A stretch of DNA of 64,000 nucleotides from Brachionus manjavacas. Taxonomy: Eukaryota; Rotifera; Eurotatoria; Ploima; Brachionidae. Both the position numbers and the translations under genes were made by a program. Below the pieces are notes generated by a model. The model did no database searches. It was not told where the DNA came from and worked only from the letters and a program-made list of their open reading frames with translations. Of this stretch, positions 42,871 to 54,687 are shown one piece after another (positions within the stretch are counted from its first letter, which is position 1; each line of letters opens with the position of its first letter). The stretch covers positions 1,798,001 to 1,862,000 of the forward strand of contig JAHQIY010000004.1 in the NCBI GenBank assembly GCA_019054805.1, in the 5' to 3' direction.

Positions 42871-42950
42871 CGTCTCTAATTTGTCCACCACTGTATGTGT
42901 CCATTTTTCTGCTTCCCCCGGCGGTGGACAAATAAGAGAGGTTTACTGTA
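42871..42950 (+). repeat. Tigger 3' terminus with TA target
   Basis: The segment ends GGTGGACAAATAAGAGAGG then TTTACTG, followed by TA. Read inverted this is CAGTAAACCTCTC..., the known form of Tigger/pogo termini (CAGT...). An inner inverted copy, CTCTAATTTGTCCACC, lies about 40 bp upstream. The same terminus recurs at about 38530, 47969 and 52994. Confidence 0.7.
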
Positions 42951-43348
42951 TGATATTAAAAAAATGATTTCCAAATGATTTTTTTTCTAATTCTTCTTCC
43001 AAATATTGAACTTTTTTTCTTGAAATATTCAACTGATTTTTTTGCTTAAAAAAAAAGACGATTTGTTAAAGCATAGTGTGCTTATTTATTTTGTTCAATA
43101 TTATTCAATTACATGAATGAAAAGGACAATATCTCTTATAATCTTTGGAAAGTTTTCCTCAACTTTTATTAGTTAATTCGTTTTTTCTTCATTCAAATAT
43201 TCTGCATACTTTATTTTTGTTCTTCTTTATAATAGTTTATTTTAAATTTTGAAAATCTATTTACAGAGTTGTTTAAAAGTCCCAAAAAAGTCTAAGTCAT
43301 CAAAAAAAAGTCCAAGTCAGGACTTTTTTTTGAAAAAAAAAAAAAGTC
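42951..43348. other. A+T-rich sequence between Tigger and hAT relics
   Basis: I see no gene. It ends in poly-A/poly-T runs around the hairpin AAGTCCAAGTCAGGACTT. It repeats in every unit. Confidence 0.4.
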
Positions 43349-44167
43349 ATGTCACTTATATTCAAAAAATGGAAGCCAACATCAAGGACATATCTATTAA
43401 ATTTACAAAATAAAGCGATTTCACAAATGTCTCCCAATTTAAAATTATTATTATCAAAAATTCGGTTTGCTTCACTGACCACTGATGTCTGGACTAATCG
43501 GCGGCTACGGTCATTTCTTGGAATTACAATTCATTATTTAGACTAAAATTTCGAATTTAAAAACTTATGTTCTTCGTTGTAAATACATTTATTACACTAC
43601 TGGAATAGCTATCAAAAGTGAGCTTGATAATATTATTGATGAATTCGCTATTCGTGATAAATTTGTGCGAATAGTTACTGATAATGGTTCATATATGGTA
43701 AAAATGGGCAGGCTTATGAATCTTGTTGGTGAAGATGAGTTCGACTTAATTGAACCGATTTATGAAGAAAGCGCAACTGACACTGAAGGCGAAATTACTA
43801 GCTCTGAAGACGAATCATATCTAACAAAGAATGTTTCAGAGAGCGACATTTTTCATAATTCGGGATTTATACATTTGAGATGCTTTGCACATAGCCTACA
43901 ACTCCTTGTTAATTTTAACAATTAAAATTAAACGACTTAAATGATGGCCTCAAAAATATCGATAGCCATGGATTAATTTTAAGTCAAAATGAGCATTCAA
44001 GACTTGCAGACGTAAAAAATATTTTAGAACCATTTGAATATGTCACCAATGAAATCCAAGGAGAACAATATTCGACTTTAAGCCTAGTAGTGCCAAGCTT
44101 ATTCCAACTAATTCAACATTTAGATAATTTCATACAGATAAATAACAGCATGAAAACATCATTATGA
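43349..44167 (+). pseudogene. hAT-family transposase, central part, copy 2
   Basis: ATG 43349 opens a frame with IRFASLTTDVWTNRRLRSFL and GITIHYLD, a classical hAT catalytic block (LTTD.WTS....F). After a stop and shift comes ELDNIIDEFAIRDKFVRIVT, then DNGSYMVKMGRLMNLVGEDE (the second Asp block) with an acidic insert, HLRCFAHSLQLLVNF, and LEPFEYVTNEIQGEQYSTLS, all in family order. At least three interruptions. The N-terminal BED finger and C-terminal dimerisation domain are not present. Confidence 0.8.
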
Positions 44168-44309
44168 AAAAAAAATTTTTAAATCAATTTTTAATAAAAA
44201 TTTTTCCATATAATAAATAAAATAAATCAATCAATCAAATAATCAATACTAATTTATTTTTATTTTATTTATATTATTCTGGACGCAGAGCAACAGGTAA
44301 AACCTTGTT

Positions 44310-44380
44310 TAGTTTATTTTTTTTTTTTTTCTGAAGGAGCTCTAGCTCGGTACAGAAAACAAATAAATTAAATAAAAATT
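44310..44380 (+). repeat. LINE 3' tail fragment
   Basis: TTCTGAAGGAGCTCTAGCTC, GGTACAG and AAACAAATAAATTAAAT match the 3' end of the LINE at 20525-22560. This is a very short (dead-on-arrival) copy. Counterparts lie at about 39900, 49345 and 54375. Confidence 0.7.
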
Positions 44381-44636
44381 ATTGTGCTCCTAAAAAAAAT
44401 CATTTGCAATATTTTTGTCTATTAAAAATTAGATACTTTAAAATAAAATTAGCTGATACTCAAAAACTAAACGATTTGTAAGGTGAACAAAAAAAAAGCC
44501 TCATAGACTCGTAAAAAAGTCTTAGCTTTGTAATAATTTATTTAAAATAATGGTCATTATTAAATTTGTTTTAAATTATAATTTATTATTGTATTCCGAT
44601 CAAATTTGATACAAAATCAATATTTGATCAATTTAT

Positions 44637-44798
44637 TCAAAACATTTTTGAAATTATTTTGTCTATTGCATTCTTGTTATCATAAAATGAAGGTGCCTGT
44701 AAGATAATGGCCGCGGTGCCCGCTAAACATGCTGTCGAAAATGTTGCTAGAAGTATTCGATCAATTACTAATGCTATTAACCTCCATTCTTGCTTTAT
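44637..44798 (-). CDS. nAChR subunit last exon (TM4), copy 1
   Basis: On the minus strand an acceptor (TTTTTATTTAG) is followed by a 162-nt exon of 53 codons and a TGA. It reads IKQEWRLIALVIDRILLATF and then STACLAGTAAIILQAPSFYD. This is the fourth transmembrane segment and short extracellular C-terminus of a nicotinic receptor subunit (family pattern EWK.VA.V.DR...). Phase 0 matches the donor at 58665. The frame is intact and identical to the copies at 49658 and 54688. It is the outermost copy, 13.9 kb from the TM1-TM3 exon. Confidence 0.85.
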   Translation of the reverse strand: MKQEWRLIALVIDRILLATFSTACLAGTAAIILQAPSFYDNKNAIDKIISKMF

Positions 44799-45374
44799 CT
44801 AAATAAAAATAAATATTAAAAATTATATGAATAATTTTTATTTTAAAATATTAAAAAATGGCGAAAAATCAATTTTCAATTCAAGTTAATAATGTTAACA
44901 CGAAGTCAGTTAATTCAAGTTTAAAACTTGTAAACATTATTTTATTGCATGTAAGCCTCAAGGATTTTTTTGATGTTTGAATCTTATTTTTAAACTGTAA
45001 TTTTGCAATAATTGAATTTGAAATTATAGGATTATAACAAAACAGATATCATAGAATTGAACAAGACCTATAGACACATAAGATCACCAAGTTTAAAATT
45101 TAAAATTTGAAACACTAAGCATACTTGATAGTCTTAGATAAAATAACAAAGTAAAAAAGAAAAATATTTTGACCGAAATTAATTTTCAGACCAGCACTTT
45201 TTGATTTTTTACTTTGAGCTTTTTCGCTTCCTACTTTTTTGGCTTTGAGCTAATTAGAACAGCATTACTTCTGTATTACTTCCTGTTAAACCTTAATATA
45301 TAAACATAAACGATGTGAGTCATTCTTTTATTCGCATTTAAAATGACAATAACTTTGTATTAAGTCCCTTAGCC
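44799..45374. other. Sequence between the TM4 exon and Tigger N-terminus
   Basis: A+T-rich; I see no gene. It would be intron upstream of this TM4 exon. Confidence 0.4.
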
Positions 45375-45712
45375 TCGCAAGAACGCTAGTAAAAAAGTAA
45401 TTGATACTACTATTGCAAAACGCAAGAAGGTTGTTCTTAACTTTGTTCAGCTGGAAGAGATCATCACTAAGAACAAGAATGGGTACTGCCCAAAAAAACT
45501 TGCGCTAGATTATAAAGTTGGCTTGACTACGATTTACGACATTATCGCCAAAGGTTCAGCAGAACTCAGCAAATTCAGAAACGATAATCCAGACAGTGCG
45601 ATCAGATGCACATTTAAGACTTCAAGCTATCCGCTATTAGACGAAGCACTTAAGTTGTGGTTTTACCAATTTCGCAGCAGCAATGTGCCAATCAACGGCA
45701 ACATCGCTTTTT
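45375..45712 (+). pseudogene. Tigger transposase N-terminal DNA-binding region, unit 1
   Basis: Reads KRKKVVLNFVQLEEIITKNK, then CPKKLALDYKVGLTTIYDII (CENP-B-type HTH) and PLLDEALKLWFYQFRSSNVP with INGNIA (the second HTH of Tc5/Tigger type). It is interrupted at INGNIA by the TIR element at 45703-46220 and resumes at 46241. Confidence 0.78.
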
Positions 45713-46220
45713 TTCACTATTTTTTCACTATTTTATAACTCCTCCCATACATAATTTTTTGCGGTACTTTATTAGATTAAGACGTGAAAAAATTATAAAT
45801 GCAGCGTGAAAAAAATTAATTTTAATAATAATTAGTTGCTTTTTTTCACTATTGCAATAATTGCAATTTTATATTAAACTTATTACGCTTAACTTGCAAA
45901 ACATATTTAATTAATACTACAACTCGGATTAAGACCTATATTCTAAAAATTAAATACTCAATTAAACGATGGATGAATATATAAATTCGAATTTGTGTGT
46001 AAATTTGGTGAGATTTTATCTAAAGGCTCAAACAAATTTTTGTTTTTGGCAAAAGACATGAATTTTTATCGCCGTAATATTTTACTTTCAATTTTAAAAA
46101 TTTTGTTCATTAGACTTTATTTACTAATTTTTTGGTCGCTTTTTTCACTATTTTTTTGAACTTTAGCCGCTTTTTTCACTTACTTGCCAATTATTGAACA
46201 ATGATAGTGAAAAAAGCGAT
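45703..46220. mobile_element. TIR element inserted in Tigger, unit 1
   Basis: It starts ATCGCTTTTTTTCACTAT and ends with the inverted ATAGTGAAAAAAGCGAT. The motif GCTTTTTTCACT also occurs inside at about 45839, 46136 and 46170. About 518 bp, no coding. Tigger reading frames stop on one side and resume on the other, so it inserted into that gene. Confidence 0.65.
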
Positions 46221-46240
46221 GATACGCAATCAACTTCGAA

Positions 46241-46381
46241 ACTGTTGCCTTTCAAGCAAAGATATTTAAAAGAGAGTTCTATCCAGCCGCCGAAAACTTC
46301 AGTGCATCTTCAGGCTACATTCAGAGATTCTGCAAACGACAAAATATCAAAACCATCAAGCTTCATGGGGAAAAGCTTTGA
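46241..46381 (+). pseudogene. Tigger transposase, segment after the second HTH, unit 1
   Basis: In the frame not followed by the longest ORF, the sequence reads FQAKIFKREFYPAAENF, then SASSGYIQRFCKRQNIK and LHGEKL. This matches the Tigger stretch that links the DNA-binding region to the catalytic domain (ASDGWL.RFKKRHGI..L..HGE). It ends at TGA and TAA. Confidence 0.65.
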
Positions 46382-46569
46382 TAAGAAAAAATTGTTTCTT
46401 TGTTCTAAATAAACATTTTAAATCAATTAACACTGTGTCTATCTCTCTTATTTCAATTCTATGATATTTGTTTTTCTACAATCCTTTAAAAAAAATTCAA
46501 TTTTAGAGTGGTTCATGTCCTTTAAAAAAGTACAGTTTTAAAATAGTATTCAAAAGATTTCAAGCGTAG

Positions 46570-47460
46570 TTTTAAATTAAGTTACATTAGACTACATTAT
46601 TTTGTCGAATAATGAATTGTTTATATTTAGTCTTTATGATCCACCCAATGTGCTTCTGAACTTAGAGTTTTTTAAAACAGTTAATAAAAAATGTAGAAAC
46701 TACATTTTAGGTGGTGATCTTAACGCCAGAACAAAGAAAATAGGCTGCGTAGGGGAAACTGAAAACGGCATGATGCTGGAAAGAATAATCAATGAGTTAG
46801 ACTTTTCAGTAATCAATGATGAGCGTCCTATTTTCAATATTTTCAATAGGAATTACTTTGAAATTCTTGATCTTTTTTTAGTTTCATCTTCATTAAATGA
46901 CAAAATTACCGACTTTTGTGTCCTAAATAGTCAAGACATGACTAGTGACCATTTCCAAAGCATCGATTTCTATGGGCTATCAATTATAAAATAAATCAGC
47001 AGCTAAAAAGTTTAACTATAAAAAAGCAAACTGGCAATTATTCAGCGAGATTTTAAATTCTCAAATAGTAAATATCACTGAAGTTCCCTCACAATAGATC
47101 AACTAAATAATAAAAATTACAGAAAAAATTATTTCTGCTTCACATAAAAGCATTCCATATCTTTCTCAGAAAATCTACAAAACGAGTAGGAAATTAAGAA
47201 GAAACTTTCAGAAAACCCGCTGTCAAAATCTCAAGAAAAAATTTAATCAACTTACATTTGAGTTAAAGGCCTCTTTAAAAATATTCTGGAATCAAAATTG
47301 ATTTGATTGTATTGAGAAAATAAGTTTCGATTCAAGATATATTATATACCCAACTCCTTTGTGTAATTGCTACCTTACTATTTCTTCTTTTTTTCCTGAA
47401 ACTTGAACTTTTTAAACATGTGCAACATGTAAGGGTTTTTTATCTAATTTAATTTACTTT
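46570..47460 (+). pseudogene. RT-deleted LINE: endonuclease part joined to the 3' region, unit 1
   Basis: The frame to 46994 has FSLYDPPN, ILGGDLNARTKKIG (catalytic Asp-Asn block), NRNYFEILDLFLVS and MTSDHFQS (catalytic SDH), the second half of a LINE endonuclease. The linker continues to GCTGTCAAAATCTCAAG at 47218, identical to the start of the LINE at 20525, then jumps at about 47320 to sequence matching 22255-22400 (CAACTCC..TGTGTAATTGCTACC). The whole RT, about 1.7 kb, is deleted. Confidence 0.82.
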
Positions 47461-48371
47461 CAGCAGTTGAAGAAGACGAAATGCCTTTGTGTGAACTACT
47501 AAAGTTATTAAAAGAGCGTGATTCAAATGTTTGTTCAAATGTTGTTGAATTTGATGACAATTTAGACACGCATTAAAGATTTGAAGACAACAATTGGGAA
47601 GATGCTCTGTTAGAGTCGTATGTAAACGAAAATTCATTCAAATTAAATAAAGAAGATGAGCTTATCGACATTAATGAGGACTCCAATGAATGTGAATTAG
47701 TTTGCCAAACTAAAAAGGAGGTAAAAGCTTCACTTGAAACCATTAGAAGTTATTTTATGATTAATTGTCCAGAAATTTTTTCAAAACATTTTAAAGCGTT
47801 TGAAACTGCTTATATTGAACAAGAGCTACAAACAAATAAGAAAACAAAAATAAATAAAAATCTTTTCATTCTTCTCAGGCATCTGTAGGAACGTCTCTAA
47901 TTTGTCCACCACTGTATGTGTCCATTTTTCTGCTTCCCCCGGCGGTGGACAAATAAGAGAGGTTTACTGTATGATATTAAAAAAATGATTTCCAAATGAT
48001 TTTTTTTCTAATTCTTCTTCCAAATATTGAACTTTTTTTCTTGAAATATTCAACTGATTTTTTTGCTTAAAAAAAAAGACGATTTGTTAAAGCATAGTGT
48101 GCTTATTTATTTTGTTCAATATTATTCAATTACATGAATGAAAAGGACAATATCTCTTATAATCTTTGGAAAGTTTTCCTCAACTTTTATTAGTTAATTC
48201 GTTTTTTCTTCATTCAAATATTCTGCATACTTTATTTTTGTTCTTCTTTATAATAGTTTATTTTAAATTTTGAAAATCTATTTACAGAGTTGTTTAAAAG
48301 TCCCAAAAAAAAGTCTAAGTCATCAAAAAAAAAGTCCAAGTCAGGACTTTTTTTTGAAAAAAAAAAAAGTC

Positions 48372-49190
48372 ATGTCACTTATATTCAAAAAATGGAAGCC
48401 AACATCAAGGACATATCTATTAAATTTACAAAATAAAGCGATTTCACAAATGTCTCCCAATTTAAAATTATTATTATCAAAAATTCGGTTTGCTTCACTG
48501 ACCACTGATGTCTGGACTAATCGGCGGCTACGGTCATTTCTTGGAATTACAATTCATTATTTAGACTAAAATTTCGAATTTAAAAACTTATGTTCTTCGT
48601 TGTAAATACATTTATTACACTACTGGAATAGCTATCAAAAGTGAGCTTGATAATATTATTGATGAATTCGCTATTCGTGATAAATTTGTGCGAATAGTTA
48701 CTGATAATGGTTCATATATGGTAAAAATGGGCAGGCTTATGAATCTTGTTGGTGAAGATGAGTTCGACTTAATTGAACCGATTTATGAAGAAAGCGCAAC
48801 TGACACTGAAGGCGAAATTACTAGCTCTGAAGACGAATCATATCTAACAAAGAATGTTTCAGAGAGCGACATTTTTCATAATTCGGGATTTATACATTTG
48901 AGATGCTTTGCACATAGCCTACAACTCCTTGTTAATTTTAACAATTAAAATTAAACGACTTAAATGATGGCCTCAAAAATATCGATAGCCATGGATTAAT
49001 TTTAAGTCAAAATGAGCATTCAAGACTTGCAGACGTAAAAAATATTTTAGAACCATTTGAATATGTCACCAATGAAATCCAAGGAGAACAATATTCGACT
49101 TTAAGCCTAGTAGTGCCAAGCTTATTCCAACTAATTCAACATTTAGATAATTTCATACAGATAAATAACAGCATGAAAACATCATTATGA
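48372..49190 (+). pseudogene. hAT transposase fragment, unit 2
   Basis: Same reading and same breaks as 43349-44167. Here the poly-A run upstream happens to keep a frame open from 48270, which adds a spurious Lys/Ser-rich N-terminus. Confidence 0.75.
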
Positions 49191-49657
49191 AAAAAAAAAT
49201 TTTTAAATCAATTTTTAATAAAAATTTTTCCATATAATAAATAAAATAAATCAATCAATCAAATAATCAATACTAATTTATTTTTATTTTATTTATATTA
49301 TTCTGGACGCAGAGCAACAGGTAAAACCTTGTTTAGTTTATTTTTTTTTTTTCTGAAGGAGCTCTAGCTCGGTACAGAAAACAAATAAATTAAATAAAAA
49401 TTATTGTGCTCCTAAAAAAAACATTTGCAATATTTTTGTCTATTAAAAATTAGATACTTTAAAATAAAATTAGCTGATACTCAAAAACTAAACGATTTGT
49501 AAGGTGAACAAAAAAAAAGCCTCATAGACTCGTAAAAAAGTCTTAGCTTTGTAATAATTTATTTAAAATAATGGTCATTATTAAATTTGTTTTAAATTAT
49601 AATTTATTATTGTATTCCGATCAAATTTGATACAAAATCAATATTTGATCAATTTAT

Positions 49658-49819
49658 TCAAAACATTTTTGAAATTATTTTGTCTATTGCATTCTTGTTA
49701 TCATAAAATGAAGGTGCCTGTAAGATAATGGCCGCGGTGCCCGCTAAACATGCTGTCGAAAATGTTGCTAGAAGTATTCGATCAATTACTAATGCTATTA
49801 ACCTCCATTCTTGCTTTAT
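49658..49819 (-). CDS. nAChR subunit last exon (TM4), copy 2
   Basis: 162 nt, identical to 44637-44798, including acceptor AG, 53 intact codons and TGA. It lies 8.8 kb from the TM1-TM3 exon. Confidence 0.85.
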   Translation of the reverse strand: MKQEWRLIALVIDRILLATFSTACLAGTAAIILQAPSFYDNKNAIDKIISKMF

Positions 49820-50396
49820 CTAAATAAAAATAAATATTAAAAATTATATGAATAATTTTTATTTTAAAATATTAAAAAATGGCGAAAAATCAATTTTCAA
49901 TTCAAGTTAATAATGTTAACACGAAGTCAGTTAATTCAAGTTTAAAACTTGTAAACATTATTTTATTGCATGTAAGCCTCAAGGATTTTTTTTGATGTTT
50001 GAATCTTATTTTTAAACTGTAATTTTGCAATAATTGAATTTGAAATTATAGGATTATAACAAAACAGATATCATAGAATTGAACAAGACCTATAGACACA
50101 TAAGATCACCAAGTTTAAAATTTAAAATTTGAAACACTAAGCATACTTGATAGTCTTAGATAAAATAACAAAGTAAAAAAGAAAAATATTTTGACCGAAA
50201 TTAATTTTCAGACCAGCACTTTTTGATTTTTTACTTTGAGCTTTTTCGCTTCCTACTTTTTTGGCTTTGAGCTAATTAGAACAGCATTACTTCTGTATTA
50301 CTTCCTGTTAAACCTTAATATATAAACATAAACGATGTGAGTCATTCTTTTATTCGCATTTAAAATGACAATAACTTTGTATTAAGTCCCTTAGCC

Positions 50397-50735
50397 TCGC
50401 AAGAACGCTAGTAAAAAAGTAATTGATACTACTATTGCAAAACGCAAGAAGGTTGTTCTTAACTTTGTTCAGCTGGAAGAGATCATCACTAAGAACAAGA
50501 ATGGGTACTGCCCAAAAAAACTTGCGCTAGATTATAAAGTTGGCTTGACTACGATTTACGACATTATCGCCAAAGGTTCAGCAGAACTCAGCAAATTCAG
50601 AAACGATAATCCAGACAGTGCGATCAGATGCACATTTAAGACTTCAAGCTATCCGCTATTAGACGAAGCACTTAAGTTGTGGTTTTACCAATTTCGCAGC
50701 AGCAATGTGCCAATCAACGGCAACATCGCTTTTTT
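50397..50735 (+). pseudogene. Tigger N-terminal region, unit 2
   Basis: Same as 45375-45712, likewise interrupted by a TIR element (50725-51245). Confidence 0.75.
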
Positions 50736-51595
50736 TCACTATTTTTTCACTATTTTATAACTCCTCCCATACATAATTTTTTGCGGTACTTTATTAGATT
50801 AAGACGTGAAAAAATTATAAATGCAGCGTGAAAAAAATTAATTTTAATAATAATTAGTTGCTTTTTTTCACTATTGCAATAATTGCAATTTTATATTAAA
50901 CTTATTACGCTTAACTTGCAAAACATATTTAATTAATACTACAACTCGGATTAAGACCTATATTCTAAAAATTAAATACTCAATTAAACGATGGATGAAT
51001 ATATAAATTCGAATTTGTGTGTAAATTTGGTGAGATTTTATCTAAAGGCTCAAACAAATTTTTGTTTTTGGCAAAAGACATGAATTTTTATCGCCGTAAT
51101 ATTTTACTTTCAATTTTAAAAAATTTTGTTCATTAGACTTTATTTACTAATTTTTTGGTCGCTTTTTTTCACTATTTTTTTGAACTTTAGCCGCTTTTTT
51201 CACTTACTTGCCAATTATTGAACAATGATAGTGAAAAAAAGCGATGATACGCAATCAACTTCGAAACTGTTGCCTTTCAAGCAAAGATATTTAAAAGAGA
51301 GTTCTATCCAGCCGCCGAAAACTTCAGTGCATCTTCAGGCTACATTCAGAGATTCTGCAAACGACAAAATATCAAAACCATCAAGCTTCATGGGGAAAAG
51401 CTTTGATAAGAAAAAAATTGTTTCTTTGTTCTAAATAAACATTTTAAATCAATTAACACTGTGTCTATCCCTCTTATTTCAATTCTATGATATTTGTTTT
51501 TCTACAATCCTTTAAAAAAAATTCAATTTTAGAGTGGTTCATGTCCTTTAAAAAAGTACAGTTTTAAAATAGTATTCAAAAGATTTCAAGCGTAG

Positions 51596-52486
51596 TTTTA
51601 AATTAAGTTACATTAGACTACATTATTTTGTCGAATAATGAATTGTTTATATTTAGTCTTTATGATCCACCCAATGTGCTTCTGAACTTAGAGTTTTTTA
51701 AAACAGTTAATAAAAAATGTAGAAACTACATTTTAGGTGGTGATCTTAACGCCAGAACAAAGAAAATAGGCTGCGTAGGGGAAACTGAAAACGGCATGAT
51801 GCTGGAAAGAATAATCAATGAGTTAGACTTTTCAGTAATCAATGATGAGCGTCCTATTTTCAATATTTTCAATAGGAATTACTTTGAAATTCTTGATCTT
51901 TTTTTAGTTTCATCTTCATTAAATGACAAAATTACCGACTTTTGTGTCCTAAATAGTCAAGACATGACTAGTGACCATTTCCAAAGCATCGATTTCTATG
52001 GGCTATCAATTATAAAATAAATCAGCAGCTAAAAAGTTTAACTATAAAAAAGCAAACTGGCAATTATTCAGCGAGATTTTAAATTCTCAAATAGTAAATA
52101 TCACTGAAGTTCCCTCACAATAGATCAACTAAATAATAAAAATTACAGAAAAAATTATTTCTGCTTCACATAAAAGCATTCCATATCTTTCTCAGAAAAT
52201 CTACAAAACGAGTAGGAAATTAAGAAGAAACTTTCAGAAAACCCGCTGTCAAAATCTCAAGAAAAAATTTAATCAACTTACATTTGAGTTAAAAGCCTCT
52301 TTAAAAAAATTCTGGAATCAAAATTGATTTGATTGTATTGAGAAAATAAGTTTCGATTCAAGATATATTATATACCCAACTCCTTTGTGTAATTGCTACC
52401 TTACTATTTCTTCTTTTTTTCCTGAAACTTGAACTTTTTAAACATGTGCAACATGTAAGGGTTTTTTATCTAATTTAATTTACTTT
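51596..52486 (+). pseudogene. RT-deleted LINE, unit 2
   Basis: Same as 46570-47460. The endonuclease half frame is intact to 52020. Confidence 0.8.
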
Positions 52487-53402
52487 CAGCAGTTGAAGAA
52501 GACGAAATGCCTTTGTGTGAACTACTAAAGTTATTAAAAGAGCGTGATTCAAATGTTTGTTCAAATGTTGTTGAATTTGATGACAATTTAGACACGCATT
52601 AAAGATTTGAAGACAACAATTGGGAAGATGCTCTGTTAGAGTCGTATGTAAACGAAAATTCATTCAAATTAAATAAAGAAGATGAGCTTATCGACATTAA
52701 TGAGGACTCCAATGAATGTGAATTAGTTTGCCAAACTAAAAAGAAGGTAAAAGCTTCACTTGAAACCATTAGAAGTTATTTTATGATTAATTGTCCAGAA
52801 ATTTTTTCAAAACATTTTAAAGCGTTTGAAACTGCTTATATTGAACAAGAGCTACAAACAAATAAGAAAACAAAAATAAATAAAAATCTTTTCATTCTTC
52901 TCAGGCATCTGTAGGAACGTCTCTAATTTGTCCACCACTGTATGTGTCCATTTTTCTGCTTCCCCGGCGGTGGACAAATAAGAGAGGTTTACTGTATGAT
53001 ATTAAAAAAATGATTTCCAAATGATTTTTTTTCTAATTCTTCTTCCAAATATTGAACTTTTTTCTTGAAATATTCAACTGATTTTTTTGCTTAAAAAAAA
53101 AGACGATTTGTTAAAGCATAGTGTGCTTATTTATTTTGTTCAATATTATTCAATTACATGAATGAAAAGGACAATATCTCTTATAATCTTTGGAAAGTTT
53201 TCCTCAACTTTTATTAGTTAATTCGTTTTTTCTTCATTCAAATATTCTGCATACTTTATTTTTGTTCTTCTTTATAATAGTTTATTTTAAATTTTGAAAA
53301 TCTATTTACAGAGTTGTTTAAAAGTCCCAAAAAAAAGTCTAAGTCATCAAAAAAAAAGTCCAAGTCAGGACTTTTTTTTTTGAAAAAAAAAAAAAAAAAG
53401 TC

Positions 53403-54221
53403 ATGTCACTTATATTCAAAAAATGGAAGCCAACATCAAGGACATATCTATTAAATTTACAAAATAAAGCGATTTCACAAATGTCTCCCAATTTAAAATT
53501 ATTATTATCAAAAATTCGGTTTGCTTCACTGACCACTGATGTCTGGACTAATCGGCGGCTACGGTCATTTCTTGGAATTACAATTCATTATTTAGACTAA
53601 AATTTCGAATTTAAAAACTTATGTTCTTCGTTGTAAATACATTTATTACACTACTGGAATAGCTATCAAAAGTGAGCTTGATAATATTATTGATGAATTC
53701 GCTATTCGTGATAAATTTGTGCGAATAGTTACTGATAATGGTTCATATATGGTAAAAATGGGCAGGCTTATGAATCTTGTTGGTGAAGATGAGTTCGACT
53801 TAATTGAACCGATTTATGAAGAAAGCGCAACTGACACTGAAGGCGAAATTACTAGCTCTGAAGACGAATCATATCTAACAAAGAATGTTTCAGAGAGCGA
53901 CATTTTTCATAATTCGGGATTTATACATTTGAGATGCTTTGCACATAGCCTACAACTCCTTGTTAATTTTAACAATTAAAATTAAACGACTTAAATGATG
54001 GCCTCAAAAATATCGATAGCCATGGATTAATTTTAAGTCAAAATGAGCATTCAAGACTTGCAGACGTAAAAAATATTTTAGAACCATTTGAATATGTCAC
54101 CAATGAAATCCAAGGAGAACAATATTCGACTTTAAGCCTAGTAGTGCCAAGCTTATTCCAACTAATTCAACATTTAGATAATTTCATACAGATAAATAAC
54201 AGCATGAAAACATCATTATGA
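53403..54221 (+). pseudogene. hAT transposase fragment, unit 3
   Basis: Same reading and same breaks as 43349-44167. Confidence 0.75.
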
Positions 54222-54687
54222 AAAAAAAATTTTTAAATCAATTTTTAATAAAAATTTTTCCATATAATAAATAAAATAAATCAATCAATCAAATAATCAA
54301 TACTAATTTATTTTTATTTTATTTATATTATTCTGGACGCAGAGCAACAGGTAAAACCTTGTTTAGTTTATTTTTTTTTTTTTCTGAAGGAGCTCTAGCT
54401 CGGTACAGAAAACAAATAAATTAAATAAAAATTATTGTGCTCCTAAAAAAAAATCATTTGCAATATTTTTGTCTATTAAAAATTAGATACTTTAAAATAA
54501 AATTAGCTGATACTCAAAAACTAAACGATTTGTAAGGTGAACAAAAAAAGCCTCATAGACTCGTAAAAAGTCTTAGCTTTGTAATAATTTATTTAAAATA
54601 ATGGTCATTATTAAATTTGTTTTAAATTATAATTTATTATTGTATTCCGATCAAATTTGATACAAAATCAATATTTGATCAATTTAT

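Larger units (their letters stand above)
40511..44656. repeat. 4.4-kb duplication block, copy 2
   Basis: Counterpart of 36091-40250. It begins in gag (GTAGAATGGTCC), contains LTR, A+T-rich host DNA, the ORF1-like fragment, Tigger, hAT and LINE tail. Unlike copy 1 it continues through a complete nAChR last exon into the 5-kb tandem array. Confidence 0.9.
42440..47460. repeat. 5-kb tandem unit 1
   Basis: 5021 bp from CAGCAGTTGAAGAAGACG in the Tigger C-terminus to the end of the LINE 3' region (AATTTACTTT). Unit 2 begins at the very next base with the same CAGCAGTTG. Contents: Tigger C-terminus, hAT, LINE tail, nAChR TM4 exon, Tigger N-terminus, TIR element, Tigger middle, RT-deleted LINE. Confidence 0.93.
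47461..52486. repeat. 5-kb tandem unit 2
   Basis: 5026 bp, same content as unit 1. Internal positions: Tigger C-terminal piece 47461-47888, Tigger terminus ending 47969, hAT 48372-49190, LINE tail about 49345-49400, TM4 exon 49658-49819, Tigger N-terminus 50397-50735, TIR element 50725-51245, Tigger middle 51266-51406, RT-deleted LINE about 51596-52486. Differences from unit 1 are mostly homopolymer lengths. Confidence 0.93.

Noticed and set aside
44704..44802. Plus-strand open reading across the TM4 exon
   Set aside because: The minus strand carries an exact nAChR TM4 with acceptor and stop; the plus reading is antisense.
42064..46381. Idea that the TM4 exon was captured inside one Tigger element
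   Set aside because: Tigger C-terminal sequence lies left and N-terminal sequence right of the exon, the wrong order for one plus-strand element; a hAT relic and a LINE tail also lie between.
46194..46412. Longest open frame after the TIR element (also at 51225 and 56246)
   Set aside because: It begins with a non-ATG codon or inside the TIR element, and the Tigger match is in a different frame of the same sequence.
48270..48374. N-terminal extension of the hAT frame in unit 2
   Set aside because: It exists only because of poly-A run lengths in this copy and is absent from the other copies.
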